From assembly GCF_017301335.1 (NCBI RefSeq), contig NZ_CP071247.1, forward strand, positions 1,116,001 to 1,180,000: a stretch of DNA of 64,000 nt, written 5' to 3'. Below are positions 18,358-26,349 of this stretch, one piece after another. This DNA comes from Marinobacter salinisoli (lineage in GTDB: Bacteria; Pseudomonadota; Gammaproteobacteria; Pseudomonadales; Oleiphilaceae). Position 1 is the first letter of the stretch; every line of letters begins with the position of its first letter. The notes beneath the pieces were generated by a model, which saw nothing but the letters and a program-made list of their open reading frames with translations, searched no databases and was not told the origin of the DNA. The position numbers were made by a program, and so were the translations under genes.

Positions 18358-19124
18358 TCCGTTGGTTGCCTCGTGCCTACCTGGCTCTGGTGTATTTGCT
18401 GCTGTACGTGCCCATCCTGGTTCTGGTGGTGTTTTCGTTCAATGAATCGCGCACCGGCTACGCCTGGGGCGGTTTCAGCCTGCGATGGTACGAAGCCCTG
18501 TTTAACAACCCGGCGATGGTGCAGGCCATGTGGAACTCGTTGTGGCTGGCGTTGTCGGCAGCCACGGTGTCCACCATGATCGGTGCGCTGACCGCCCTGG
18601 CGCTTCACCGCTACCGGTTCCGCGGCAAGAAAGTGCTGAACGGCATGCTGTTTGTGGTGATGATGTCGCCGGAGATTGTGCTGGCCATTTCGCTGCTGGC
18701 CCTGTTCCTGTTGGTGGGCCTGCAACTGGGCTATGTTTCCCTGTTACTGGCGCACGTTACGTTCTGCCTGCCCTTTGTGGTGATCACCGTCATGGCGCGC
18801 TTGAGCGGTTACGATGAGAGCCTGCCGGAAGCGGCACGGGATCTGGGTGCGACGGATTTCGTCATGACCCGCACGGTGCTGATTCCGGCGATTATGCCGG
18901 CTTTGCTGGCGGGCTGGCTGTTGGGCTTCACCCTGTCTCTGGATGATGTGGTGGTCAGTACGTTCGTGAGCGGGCCAAGCTACGAAATTCTGCCGCTGAG
19001 GATTTACTCCATGGTGCGTGTGGGCCTCAAACCCGAGGTGAATGCGTTAGGCACCCTGTTGCTGGTGTTCTCCCTGGTGATGCTGATGTTGTCTCAATGG
19101 ATACTGATAAGGAGCAAACGATGA
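18354..19124 (+). CDS. potC: Spermidine/putrescine ABC transporter permease PotC
   Basis: The 256-residue protein has about six membrane helices. Its start (ATGA) overlaps the potB stop, and its own stop overlaps the potD start in the same way. The EAA-type loop LPEAARDLGATDFVMTRTV and the following SLDDVVVSTFVSGPSYEILP are characteristic of PotC/PotI-type permeases. It pairs with PotB. Confidence 0.93.
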   Translation: MIRWLPRAYLALVYLLLYVPILVLVVFSFNESRTGYAWGGFSLRWYEALFNNPAMVQAMWNSLWLALSAATVSTMIGALTALALHRYRFRGKKVLNGMLFVVMMSPEIVLAISLLALFLLVGLQLGYVSLLLAHVTFCLPFVVITVMARLSGYDESLPEAARDLGATDFVMTRTVLIPAIMPALLAGWLLGFTLSLDDVVVSTFVSGPSYEILPLRIYSMVRVGLKPEVNALGTLLLVFSLVMLMLSQWILIRSKR

Positions 19125-20161
19125 AGAAACTCGCACTGGCTGGTCTGTTGGCCATCGGGCTCACAGGCTGCAGTTCCGAGGAGTCGCAGGTTCTGAACCT
19201 GTATAACTGGTCGGAGTACATGCCTCAGGAAGTACTGGACCGGTTCCAGGAAGAGACCGGTATCCAGGTGGTTTACACCACCTACGACAGCAACGAGGCC
19301 ATGTATGCCCGGCTCAAACTGCTGGACGAGAGTTCGGCGTACGATCTGGCGGTGCCGTCCACTTACTACGTCAGCAAGATGCGTCAGGAAGACCTCCTGA
19401 TGCCGATTGATCGCAGCAAGATCTCAGGTTTTGATAACCTCGACCCGGATCTGGTCAATCTGGATGTCGACCCGAATAACGAATACAGCGTGCCCTTCCT
19501 GTGGGGCACCACGGGCCTTGGGGTTGATACTGCCGATGTCGATGGCGAACCGGTGGAAGCCTGGGCAGACCTGTGGGATGAGCGGTTTGAGGGTCGGGTT
19601 AACCTGACCAACGACATGCGAGAGGTTTTCCACGTGGGCCTGCGCGTGCTGGGTCACTCTGGCAACAGCACCAACCCGGAGGAAATCGAAGCCGCCTACG
19701 AGAAGCTCAAAGAGCTGATGCCGTCGGTCCGCACCTTTAATTCCGACGCCCCGCGCATGCCTTTTCTCGAAGGTGAGGCGGATATCGGCATGATCTGGAA
19801 CGGCGAAGCGGTGATGGGCCAGGAGACCCTGCCGTCACTGGAGTATGTCTATCCGAAAGAGGGCGTCATTGCCTGGCTGGACAGCTTCGTGATTCCCAAG
19901 AATGCCAAGAACCCGGAGGCGGCTCATCAGTTCATCAACTTTGTGCTGCGCCCGGAAATCTCCGCGCTGATCAGCGAAGACATTGGCTATGCGACGCCTA
20001 ACCTGGCCGCGCGGGGATTGCTGGATGCGGAAGTGGCGAAAAACCGAGCCAGCTACCCCACGCCGGACGACATGGCGAACGCTGAATTCCAGACCGATAT
20101 TGGCGATGAAGCCCTGCAGGTATACGCGAAGTACTGGGAAATGCTGAAATCCGGCCGCTAA
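19121..20161 (+). CDS. potD: Polyamine ABC transporter periplasmic binding lipoprotein PotD
   Basis: The ATG at 19121 overlaps the potC stop by 4 nt. The 346-residue protein has a lipoprotein signal (LAIGLTGCSS, lipid on the Cys), unlike the soluble PotD of E. coli. The mature part starts with VLNLYNWSEYMPQEVLDRFQ, the conserved start of PotD/PotF, and contains YDLAVPSTYYVSKM, FLWGTTGLGVDT and WLDSFVIPKNAKNPEAAHQF. It binds polyamines and delivers them to PotBC. A strong terminator follows. Confidence 0.93.
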   Translation: MKKLALAGLLAIGLTGCSSEESQVLNLYNWSEYMPQEVLDRFQEETGIQVVYTTYDSNEAMYARLKLLDESSAYDLAVPSTYYVSKMRQEDLLMPIDRSKISGFDNLDPDLVNLDVDPNNEYSVPFLWGTTGLGVDTADVDGEPVEAWADLWDERFEGRVNLTNDMREVFHVGLRVLGHSGNSTNPEEIEAAYEKLKELMPSVRTFNSDAPRMPFLEGEADIGMIWNGEAVMGQETLPSLEYVYPKEGVIAWLDSFVIPKNAKNPEAAHQFINFVLRPEISALISEDIGYATPNLAARGLLDAEVAKNRASYPTPDDMANAEFQTDIGDEALQVYAKYWEMLKSGR

Positions 20162-20184
20162 ACCGGGCTTGAGGCAGACAAACG

Positions 20185-20214
20185 AAAACGGAGGCCGCTG
20201 GCCTCCGTTTTTTT
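20185..20214 (+). terminator. Rho-independent terminator after potABCD, possibly shared with teaD
   Basis: A 12-bp inverted repeat AAAACGGAGGCC/GGCCTCCGTTTT around the loop GCT, followed by a T-run on the plus strand. It lies between the convergent potD and teaD stops, and on the minus strand the stem also ends in a short T-tract, so it can serve both. Confidence 0.9.
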
Positions 20215-20223
20215 ATGCCCGGT

Positions 20224-20664
20224 TCAGACAATCAGAACCGGACATTTGGCATTGGATGCCACACGATGTGACACGCTACCCATCAACAGGCCGTCTCGAT
20301 CACTGTTGGTGCCGTGCGTGCCCAGCACAATCAGATCGATCTCTTTGTCGTTGGCGAAATCGATGATGGCCCGCGATGGCCGGCCGCCCTTCACAAAGCC
20401 GCGGACCTTGGTCGCACCAAGCGAACCCGCGTGTTCCTTGGCGTGATCCACCACCTCACGGGCAAAATCCGAGAGCATCTTGTCCGGAATATCCATCCCC
20501 GGTGGCCGGTCAATGGACAGCGATGCTTCGAACAGGCTGTGGTGTTTGTAGACACACAACAACAGCATCTCCGCATCGGTCAGCTTCTGCAGTTTGACCG
20601 CATGTTCAAGTGCTTTCATTGCAGTTGAGGAACCGTCCACGGCAACTAGGATCTTGTTGAACAT
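20224..20664 (-). CDS. teaD: Universal stress protein TeaD, regulator of the ectoine TRAP transporter
   Basis: The 146-residue protein starts at the ATG at 20664 after AAGGAG. It has the UspA fold, with [20 protein letters not shown] at the start and the ATP-binding end [20 protein letters not shown] (G-2x-G-9x-G-S), so it should bind ATP. It is the last gene of teaABCD, 36 nt after the large TRAP subunit. In Halomonas elongata TeaD is a USP-type protein that binds ATP and modulates ectoine uptake by TeaABC; gene order here is the same. The regulatory role is inferred from that. Confidence 0.9.
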   Translation of the reverse strand: MFNKILVAVDGSSTAMKALEHAVKLQKLTDAEMLLLCVYKHHSLFEASLSIDRPPGMDIPDKMLSDFAREVVDHAKEHAGSLGATKVRGFVKGGRPSRAIIDFANDKEIDLIVLGTHGTNSDRDGLLMGSVSHRVASNAKCPVLIV

Positions 20665-20700
20665 GGCTTTCTCCTTCAGCGATTCCGGTTAGCCTGCGCG

Positions 20701-21987
20701 CTAATCCCGGAAGGCGACATCACGCAGGAACAGGGCAATGTCGGGGAATGCGATGATCAGCCCCGCTGCGGCTACCAGCATGATGATAAATGGTGGCGTA
20801 CCCCGGATGACTTCCAGGTAGGGCCGCTTGAATATCGCAATGGCCGTGAAAATGTCACAGCCGAACGGTGGCGTCGCGGACCCGATGGCGACCTGCAGGG
20901 TAATCAGCACACCCACCAGCACCGGGTCCAGCCCGGTGGCCTGAATGGCCGGTGCAAAAATGGGTGTCAGAACCAGAATGACCACGATCGGATCGACGAA
21001 CATGCAGGCGATAAAGAACGCGATGCAGATCGCAATCAGCACGCCCACCGGCCCGGCTTCGTTCACACCAACGGCAGACAGAATGGCCTGTGGGATCTGG
21101 GCGAACGAGATAATCCACGAGAAGCCATTCCCCACGGCGACCAGAATGAAGACCACCGCCGTAATCAGACCAGTGGACTTGGCGATCTTGTAGACGTCGG
21201 CCAGTTTCAGGGATCGGAAGACCACGAATTCGAGCAAAAAGGCATAAAGCACACAGACCGCCGCGGCTTCGGTCGGGCTGAAAATACCGCCGTAAATACC
21301 GCCCACGATGATGACGGGGAAAAACAGAGGCCAGATGGCGTCCCGTACCGCGACGGCCCGCTGGCCCCAGCTGGCTCTTTCTTCCGTGGGCACGTCGTTT
21401 TTGTAGGCGTAAATCAGGCAGTAGATCGAGAACATGAACAGGATCAGGATGCCCGGGCCAATGCCGGCGATGAACAGCTCGGCAATCGAGGTCTCGGAAA
21501 TAACCCCGTAAATGATCATCCCGATGCTGGGCGGAATCAGGAACGCGATATCACTGGCGTTGATGATCAAGGCCAGGGTGAATGGGTCAGAATAGCCCGC
21601 CTTGAGCATTTTGGGTCTCAGGGGGGAGCCCACCGCAACGACGGTTGCCTGGGTGGAACCTGAAACGGCACCAAACAGGGTGCAGGAGGTGGCGGTGCTG
21701 ATGGCCAGGCCACCTTTGACGTGGCCAATGAAGGCCATGACCATGTTGATCAGCCGGTCGGCGGACTGGCCACGAGTCATGATGTCGGCGGCCAGGATGA
21801 ACATCGGAACGGCAATCAGCGAGGCCGGGCGAATACCGCCCATCATCTGCTGGATAAAGGTGCCCATTTGCCCGAGGCCGTCAAACATCATCACAAAGCC
21901 ATAGATGGCGCCGGCGATCAGAGGGACCATCATCGGGAAGCCCAGTAGCAGCAGCCCGATCATGATGAGCATCATTATGGTGGCCAT
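20701..21987 (-). CDS. teaC: TRAP transporter large permease TeaC (ectoine/hydroxyectoine)
   Basis: The 428-residue protein has about a dozen membrane helices and DctM-family motifs such as MFILAADIMTRGQSADRLIN, ATSCTLFGAVSGSTQATVVA and the loop INASDIAFLIPPSIGMIIYG. AGGAAA precedes its ATG. It forms the substrate-translocating subunit, driven by a sodium gradient in the TRAP family. Position between teaB and teaD gives the substrate; the sequence alone says only TRAP. Confidence 0.93.
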   Translation of the reverse strand: MATIMMLIMIGLLLLGFPMMVPLIAGAIYGFVMMFDGLGQMGTFIQQMMGGIRPASLIAVPMFILAADIMTRGQSADRLINMVMAFIGHVKGGLAISTATSCTLFGAVSGSTQATVVAVGSPLRPKMLKAGYSDPFTLALIINASDIAFLIPPSIGMIIYGVISETSIAELFIAGIGPGILILFMFSIYCLIYAYKNDVPTEERASWGQRAVAVRDAIWPLFFPVIIVGGIYGGIFSPTEAAAVCVLYAFLLEFVVFRSLKLADVYKIAKSTGLITAVVFILVAVGNGFSWIISFAQIPQAILSAVGVNEAGPVGVLIAICIAFFIACMFVDPIVVILVLTPIFAPAIQATGLDPVLVGVLITLQVAIGSATPPFGCDIFTAIAIFKRPYLEVIRGTPPFIIMLVAAAGLIIAFPDIALFLRDVAFRD

Positions 21988-22023
21988 GGTTTTGTTTCCT
22001 TACCTGATATGAGCTGCTGGGTG

Positions 22024-22620
22024 TTACAACACTTCCGATTCAGTGTCGCTGTAGCCATCCTTTACACCGGTGGACAGGTAGACATCCTTGCTGGTGAGGT
22101 TCTTGATGGCAGTCAGAAGGTACTGGATGCCGGTAATCGCGAAGCCAATCGGGGCCCAGATGTAAATCATCCAGATCTCAATACCCAGCGCTGGCAGAAT
22201 GCGGCCCCGGCCATACAGGGTTTCGATGTACTGGTAGGCGTAGTAACAAAGAAAGAACATCACCGCCGAGGTGAACAGGGCGATGAAAATCATCAGAACC
22301 TTGCGGGCCTTGGTGGGCAGGGCATCGTAAACCGCCGACATGCGGATATGGCGGCCATGGCGGGCCGCGTAGCCGATGCCGGCAAAGGTGATCAGGATGA
22401 TGAGAATCCGGTTGATTTCACCGGAGAAGAACAGCCCCTCTCCGAAGACATAACGGGCAACCACGTTGACGCAGGTGTTCACGGCCATCAGGATGACGCC
22501 GAGAGCCAGCATCACGGCTTCTACCTTGGCAATCCAGGTATCAATGGTACCGAGGAATCCGGGCAGGCCAGATTCGTAGCTGCCAGTATCGTCCTCAATA
22601 TCCGGGGAATTCTCGGACAT
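22024..22620 (-). CDS. teaB: TRAP transporter small permease TeaB (DctQ-like)
   Basis: The 198-residue protein has four membrane helices, the second with the DctQ signature [20 protein letters not shown] and the following [25 protein letters not shown] precedes its ATG. It couples the binding protein TeaA to the large subunit TeaC, 36 nt downstream. The N-terminal 25 residues are acidic, [15 protein letters not shown], and outside the DctQ domain. Confidence 0.92.
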   Translation of the reverse strand: MSENSPDIEDDTGSYESGLPGFLGTIDTWIAKVEAVMLALGVILMAVNTCVNVVARYVFGEGLFFSGEINRILIILITFAGIGYAARHGRHIRMSAVYDALPTKARKVLMIFIALFTSAVMFFLCYYAYQYIETLYGRGRILPALGIEIWMIYIWAPIGFAITGIQYLLTAIKNLTSKDVYLSTGVKDGYSDTESEVL

Positions 22621-22728
22621 GGGAAGTTCTCCAGAACTTGTTGCCCCGACCGGACAGCCAAGGCCTTGGCGGGGCGAGGTTGTAGCTAGGCCCTGCCGGT
22701 GGGAACGGGCAGGGCCGGTTGGCTCAGA

Positions 22729-23757
22729 TTACTCGCTCTGAACTTCTTTCAGGTCTTCCTTGAACTGGTTGAGCAGTTCTTTGCCGGTGTCGCCGGTCAT
22801 TTCGATGAACTTCTCTTCAACCTGCGGCGCCCGTTCCTTGAAGGCCTCGATCTGCTCGTCGCTCAGGCGAGTGACGGTAACGTCGTCAGATTTCTCCTGG
22901 ATCTTGGCCAGGGACTCGTCCGCCAGACCATCAATGTGCTCGATAATCTCTTCAAAGGCGAAGTCGGCCGCGTCCTGAACCAGCTTCTTGTCTTCGTCAG
23001 ACAGACCATCGTAGAAGCTCTTGTTAGCCATCATGGCGGTGGTGAACCAGCCGTGCTTGGTGAATACGAGGTTCGGAGACACCTCATACAGGCCGCCGGA
23101 TTCGATCCAGAAAATCGGGTTTTCCTGACCCTGAATCATGTTGGTCTGCAGGGCACCGTAGACCTCACCCCAGGGCAGCGGGGTCGGAGTAGCACCGAAC
23201 GCGGAATAAGTTTCCGACAGCAGCGGGTTGGTCATTACCCGGATCTTCTTGTTGTTGAAGTCCGCAGGTTTGGTAACCGGCTCATCCACGGTAACCACCA
23301 TTTCGCCTTCCGGGTACATCTTCAGCAGTTCCAGACCCTTGTCGGCGTACAGCTTGGGGAAGTTCTCGTTGATGGCTTCACTGGTGCGGAAGAATTCAAC
23401 AACGGTTTCCATATCGGTTGGCATCAGATACGGAATGAAAAAGATCTGGGCTTCCGGAATCAGGGCACCGGTAAAGCCGGGAGACTGGTTAACGAAGTTC
23501 AGGATGCCCGCCTGGGTTTGCTCCATGATGTCGTCAGATTCACCCAGTTCACCAAAGCGGAATACCTGCAGGGTGTGGTCCGAGTTTTCTTCGATGTATT
23601 CCTTGAACTTGTAGGCGTATACGTCCTGGACGTCGCCTTCGTATTCTTCGTGGGCGTAACGCCAGTTGGCTGCGCTAGCCGAATTGACCGCGGTCATAGC
23701 CGCAAATGCGAACGCTGAAATTCCGGCCAGTTTTCTGAATTTGCTCATTCTACTCAT
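22729..23757 (-). CDS. teaA: TRAP transporter ectoine-binding protein TeaA
   Basis: The ATG at 23757 follows GGAG with a 9-nt spacer. The 342-residue protein has a signal peptide ending near SASAANW. The mature sequence NWRYAHEEYEGDVQDVYAYK, the segment VYRFGELGESDDIMEQTQ-like here as VFRFGELGESDDIMEQTQ, WGEVYGALQTNMIQGQENPI and ENPIFWIESGGLYEVSPNL are very close to what I recall of the Halomonas elongata TeaA protein. It binds ectoine and hydroxyectoine and delivers them to TeaBC as osmoprotectants. The four-gene order teaABCD is conserved here. High confidence by resemblance and context; an alignment would make it firm. Confidence 0.93.
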   Translation of the reverse strand: MSRMSKFRKLAGISAFAFAAMTAVNSASAANWRYAHEEYEGDVQDVYAYKFKEYIEENSDHTLQVFRFGELGESDDIMEQTQAGILNFVNQSPGFTGALIPEAQIFFIPYLMPTDMETVVEFFRTSEAINENFPKLYADKGLELLKMYPEGEMVVTVDEPVTKPADFNNKKIRVMTNPLLSETYSAFGATPTPLPWGEVYGALQTNMIQGQENPIFWIESGGLYEVSPNLVFTKHGWFTTAMMANKSFYDGLSDEDKKLVQDAADFAFEEIIEHIDGLADESLAKIQEKSDDVTVTRLSDEQIEAFKERAPQVEEKFIEMTGDTGKELLNQFKEDLKEVQSE

Positions 23758-23788
23758 CGGGTTTTCTCCGTTCCTTTGCTGGTTAAAT

Positions 23789-23817
23789 TTTATTGTTCCG
23801 TTACTTTAGATTGGCAA
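23789..23817 (-). promoter_or_regulatory. Predicted sigma-70 promoter of teaABCD
   Basis: On the minus strand TTGCCA (23817-23812, 5 of 6 for -35) is separated by 17 nt from AATAAA (23794-23789, 4 of 6 for -10), about 30 nt upstream of the teaA start. Spacing is ideal and the element sits at the 5' end of the operon. Confidence 0.5.
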
Positions 23818-23910
23818 AGCGTCAGCGTTTTCGCAAGAAATTGACCAAATTAGTCAAGATGTTACCGGCATCGGAAGGCATGAGAACGTGGTTGGAAATA
23901 GCTCGTTTCA

Positions 23911-24435
23911 CTAAGCGAGACAGCGCTCCAGAAATCTCCGAAACTCTTCGCTTACCCGTTCGACACTGTTTTCCAGACGGTGGCCGTCGGGCAGGATCAG
24001 GGTCGGTAATTTCTGGTCGTGGGCCAGTTCCAGAACCGGCATCACCGGAATCACGTGGTCGTCCCAGCCCAGAATCATCTGAGCAAACCGGGCCCGAATG
24101 CGCGGACTGGATTGCGGATACTGCGGCAGCGCCAGTGCCGGGGCCAGCAGGAAACATCCGAGCACCGGGGTCTGGCTGCTGGTATGGGCACACACCCAGC
24201 CACCCATGCTGGAACCTGCCAGCACCGTGCGCTCGGGAACGGCGCCGGCCTCGGCCATGGCATCTGCCATTTGGCGGAATCGGGTGGCCGGGTCTTTGGT
24301 GGTGCGGTGGTCAAGCGCGGTCGCTGTGACTCCTGGAAAGGCCTCCGCCACCGCCTTCATGGCCTGGATCTTGGTGCTGCCGGGGCCGCTTTCCAGACCG
24401 TGGGAGAGAAAAACATGGAATTCGGGAGAGGTCAT
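23911..24435 (-). CDS. YqiA/YcfP-family alpha/beta-hydrolase (predicted esterase)
   Basis: The 174-residue protein begins with VFLSHGLESGPGSTKIQAMK, has the nucleophile elbow TVLAGSSMGGWVCAHT and an acid/His region at LPTLILPDGHRLENSVERVS. Length and arrangement fit small YqiA/YcfP-type esterases. It is the only gene on this strand before teaA, and is divergent from the Nmad3-like gene. No substrate can be proposed. Confidence 0.8.
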   Translation of the reverse strand: MTSPEFHVFLSHGLESGPGSTKIQAMKAVAEAFPGVTATALDHRTTKDPATRFRQMADAMAEAGAVPERTVLAGSSMGGWVCAHTSSQTPVLGCFLLAPALALPQYPQSSPRIRARFAQMILGWDDHVIPVMPVLELAHDQKLPTLILPDGHRLENSVERVSEEFRRFLERCLA

Positions 24436-24561
24436 GATGGTTCAACCTGTGAGTCTGAGTGAACGTTGGGATCGGGGTATGGTGTCTGGCATTGTGACAG
24501 CCTGTCCAGCACCTGATCTGTGCTAGGTTCTCGTTGTGCCTGAGTTTTTCGCGGTAATGAC

Positions 24562-25428
24562 ATGCGTCTGATTTTAAGCCGAAAGGGCTTTGATTCCTCT
24601 GCCGGTGGCTGCCCCAGTCCGGTGCTTCCAGACGGTACCCTGTGCGTACTGCCAATTCCGGACGAGCACTCCGCCATCCGCTATGGCGATATCTGGTGCG
24701 GTGACCGGAAGCTCGGCAAACTGGTTCATGACCTGAGCGGCGGGCGGGTTCGGGCCGGTCACCGGGCGCACCTCGATCCGGACATTGTAGCCGGCGCCTA
24801 CCCTCGGTCTGCGGGCTGGCGCCCCGTGCTCGGCCAGGCGGGATCCGCGCAGGGGCATCTTCGCAACCAGGGCGTTGGCGCGGGCGATCTGTTCCTGTTC
24901 TTCGGCGTCTTCCGTCAGGCCGAGCTTGTCCGGCGTCGGTGGCGATTTGTGCCCGGAAGCCGGCCGTTCCATGCGCTTTGGGGCTGGTTGCACATTGGTG
25001 AGGTGGTGCCGGTGGATCAGCAAACCGCCTCCCGGCTGCCCTGGGCGGGCTACCATCCTCATTTGCAGGGCAGGACGGACGGAACCGATGCACTCTATCT
25101 GGCCTCGGACAGTTTCCAGTTGCCGGAGCGTTCCGGTGTTATTCCCGGTAGCGGTGCCTTTCCGGTGTTGGATGAATCCCTGGTGCTGACCGACCCCGAG
25201 GGGCGATTGCCGACGCAATGGCGCCTGCCTGCGGGGTTTTTTCCCGGTAACGGACGGCCACCGCTAAGCTATCACAGCAAGCCCGGGCGCTGGCAGCTCG
25301 CGCCGCCGTGGTGTTACTTGTCCTGCGCCGCACGGGGGCAGGAATTCGTGCTGGATCTGGCGCATTACCCCGAGTTATCGCCCTGGTTAGGTGGGCTGCT
25401 GGGCGGAATGTCGCCCCCACAGCCCTGA
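24562..25428 (+). CDS. Nmad3-like putative nucleotide-modification protein
   Basis: The 288-residue protein opens MRLILSRKGFDSSAGGCPSP, followed by LPDGTLCVLPIPDEHS, the conserved beginning of the Nmad3 (nucleotide modification-associated domain 3) family as I recall it. The middle has LRNQGVGAGDLFLFFGVFRQ and HALWGWLHIGEVVP, also typical. The family was proposed from comparative genomics to take part in base modification in nucleic acids; no reaction is known. The family is often encoded near restriction or phage loci, but here it is next to metabolic genes, with no methyltransferase or nuclease partner. It is transcribed in the same direction as the ovothiol methyltransferase, 82 nt ahead. 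Confidence 0.68.
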   Translation: MRLILSRKGFDSSAGGCPSPVLPDGTLCVLPIPDEHSAIRYGDIWCGDRKLGKLVHDLSGGRVRAGHRAHLDPDIVAGAYPRSAGWRPVLGQAGSAQGHLRNQGVGAGDLFLFFGVFRQAELVRRRWRFVPGSRPFHALWGWLHIGEVVPVDQQTASRLPWAGYHPHLQGRTDGTDALYLASDSFQLPERSGVIPGSGAFPVLDESLVLTDPEGRLPTQWRLPAGFFPGNGRPPLSYHSKPGRWQLAPPWCYLSCAARGQEFVLDLAHYPELSPWLGGLLGGMSPPQP

Positions 25429-25510
25429 CCGCCGGAGTTTGCGCCGCGTTTCGGGAATCGTTGTATGATGTTCTATTGCCATTTTTCGGACAGGGTCGGA
25501 GGCCAGGGAT

Positions 25511-26266
25511 ATGCAATCGAACGGGTTTTATGAGCACGATGCTGCACTTGCCCAGTATCTGGAATTCCATTTTGGCGAGACCTGGCACGGGGAACCGAAT
25601 TTCCCGAAAGAACTGGCCGATGCCGCGCTCGAAGCCATGGACGGGCGCAACCTGGGCCGGGCGCTGGACATCGGCTGTGCGTGCGGGCGCACCAGCTTCG
25701 AGCTCGCCAGGGCGTTCGATCATGTGGATGGCATTGATTACTCCAACCGTTTTGTCGAAGCCTGCAAGGAAATGGCGAGGCACCGGGTGATTCGCTACGC
25801 TCGTCCGGAAGAGGGCGAGCTGGTCAGTCATCAGGAGCGCACGCTGGAACATCTGGGGCTTGATCAGACGTCCGGTCGAGTGGCCTTCCATCAGGGTGAT
25901 GCCTGTGACCTGCCTTCCCAGTTCAGGGATTATGACCTGATTCTGGCCGGCAACCTGATTGACCGTCTTTACGACCCCGCCAGATTTCTGACCAGCGTGC
26001 ACGAACGTCTGACCCACGACGGCCTGCTGGTGATTGCCTCGCCCTACACCTGGCTTGAGGAATACACCCCGCGGGCGTCCTGGGTGGGGGGCTTCCTGAA
26101 AGACGGCGAACCCTACACGACCCTGGATGGCCTCCGGGATATGCTCGCTCCCAATTTCCGCTTGCACAGCCAGCCGCGGAGTCTGCCGTTTGTCATTCGT
26201 GAAACACGAAACAAGTTCCAACACAGTTTTTCCGAGCTGACGGTGTGGCAGCGGGTCGACGCATAG
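25511..26266 (+). CDS. OvoA C-terminal-type 4-mercaptohistidine N1-methyltransferase (ovothiol)
   Basis: The ATG at 25511 follows GGAGG. The 251-residue protein begins SNGFYEHDAALAQYLEFHFG and has ALDIGCACGRTSFELA (SAM-binding loop), VDGIDYSNRFVEACKEM, VAFHQGDACDLPSQF and TWLEEYTPRASWVGGF. These match the stand-alone form of the C-terminal domain of the ovothiol synthase OvoA, which methylates the imidazole nitrogen of 4-mercaptohistidine. The N-terminal DinB/FGE-type sulfoxide synthase domain is not encoded in this window. The methyltransferase could complete ovothiol synthesis with a partner elsewhere or methylate a related thiohistidine. Assignment by resemblance, so moderate to high confidence. 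Confidence 0.83.
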   Translation: MQSNGFYEHDAALAQYLEFHFGETWHGEPNFPKELADAALEAMDGRNLGRALDIGCACGRTSFELARAFDHVDGIDYSNRFVEACKEMARHRVIRYARPEEGELVSHQERTLEHLGLDQTSGRVAFHQGDACDLPSQFRDYDLILAGNLIDRLYDPARFLTSVHERLTHDGLLVIASPYTWLEEYTPRASWVGGFLKDGEPYTTLDGLRDMLAPNFRLHSQPRSLPFVIRETRNKFQHSFSELTVWQRVDA

Positions 26267-26349
26267 ACCTCGGATTGCCCCACAGCACTGACGCCAGGGC
26301 GGCATGGTTGTTGCTGTCCTTACCATAAGGACGGGTTTCGGGGGGCCGC

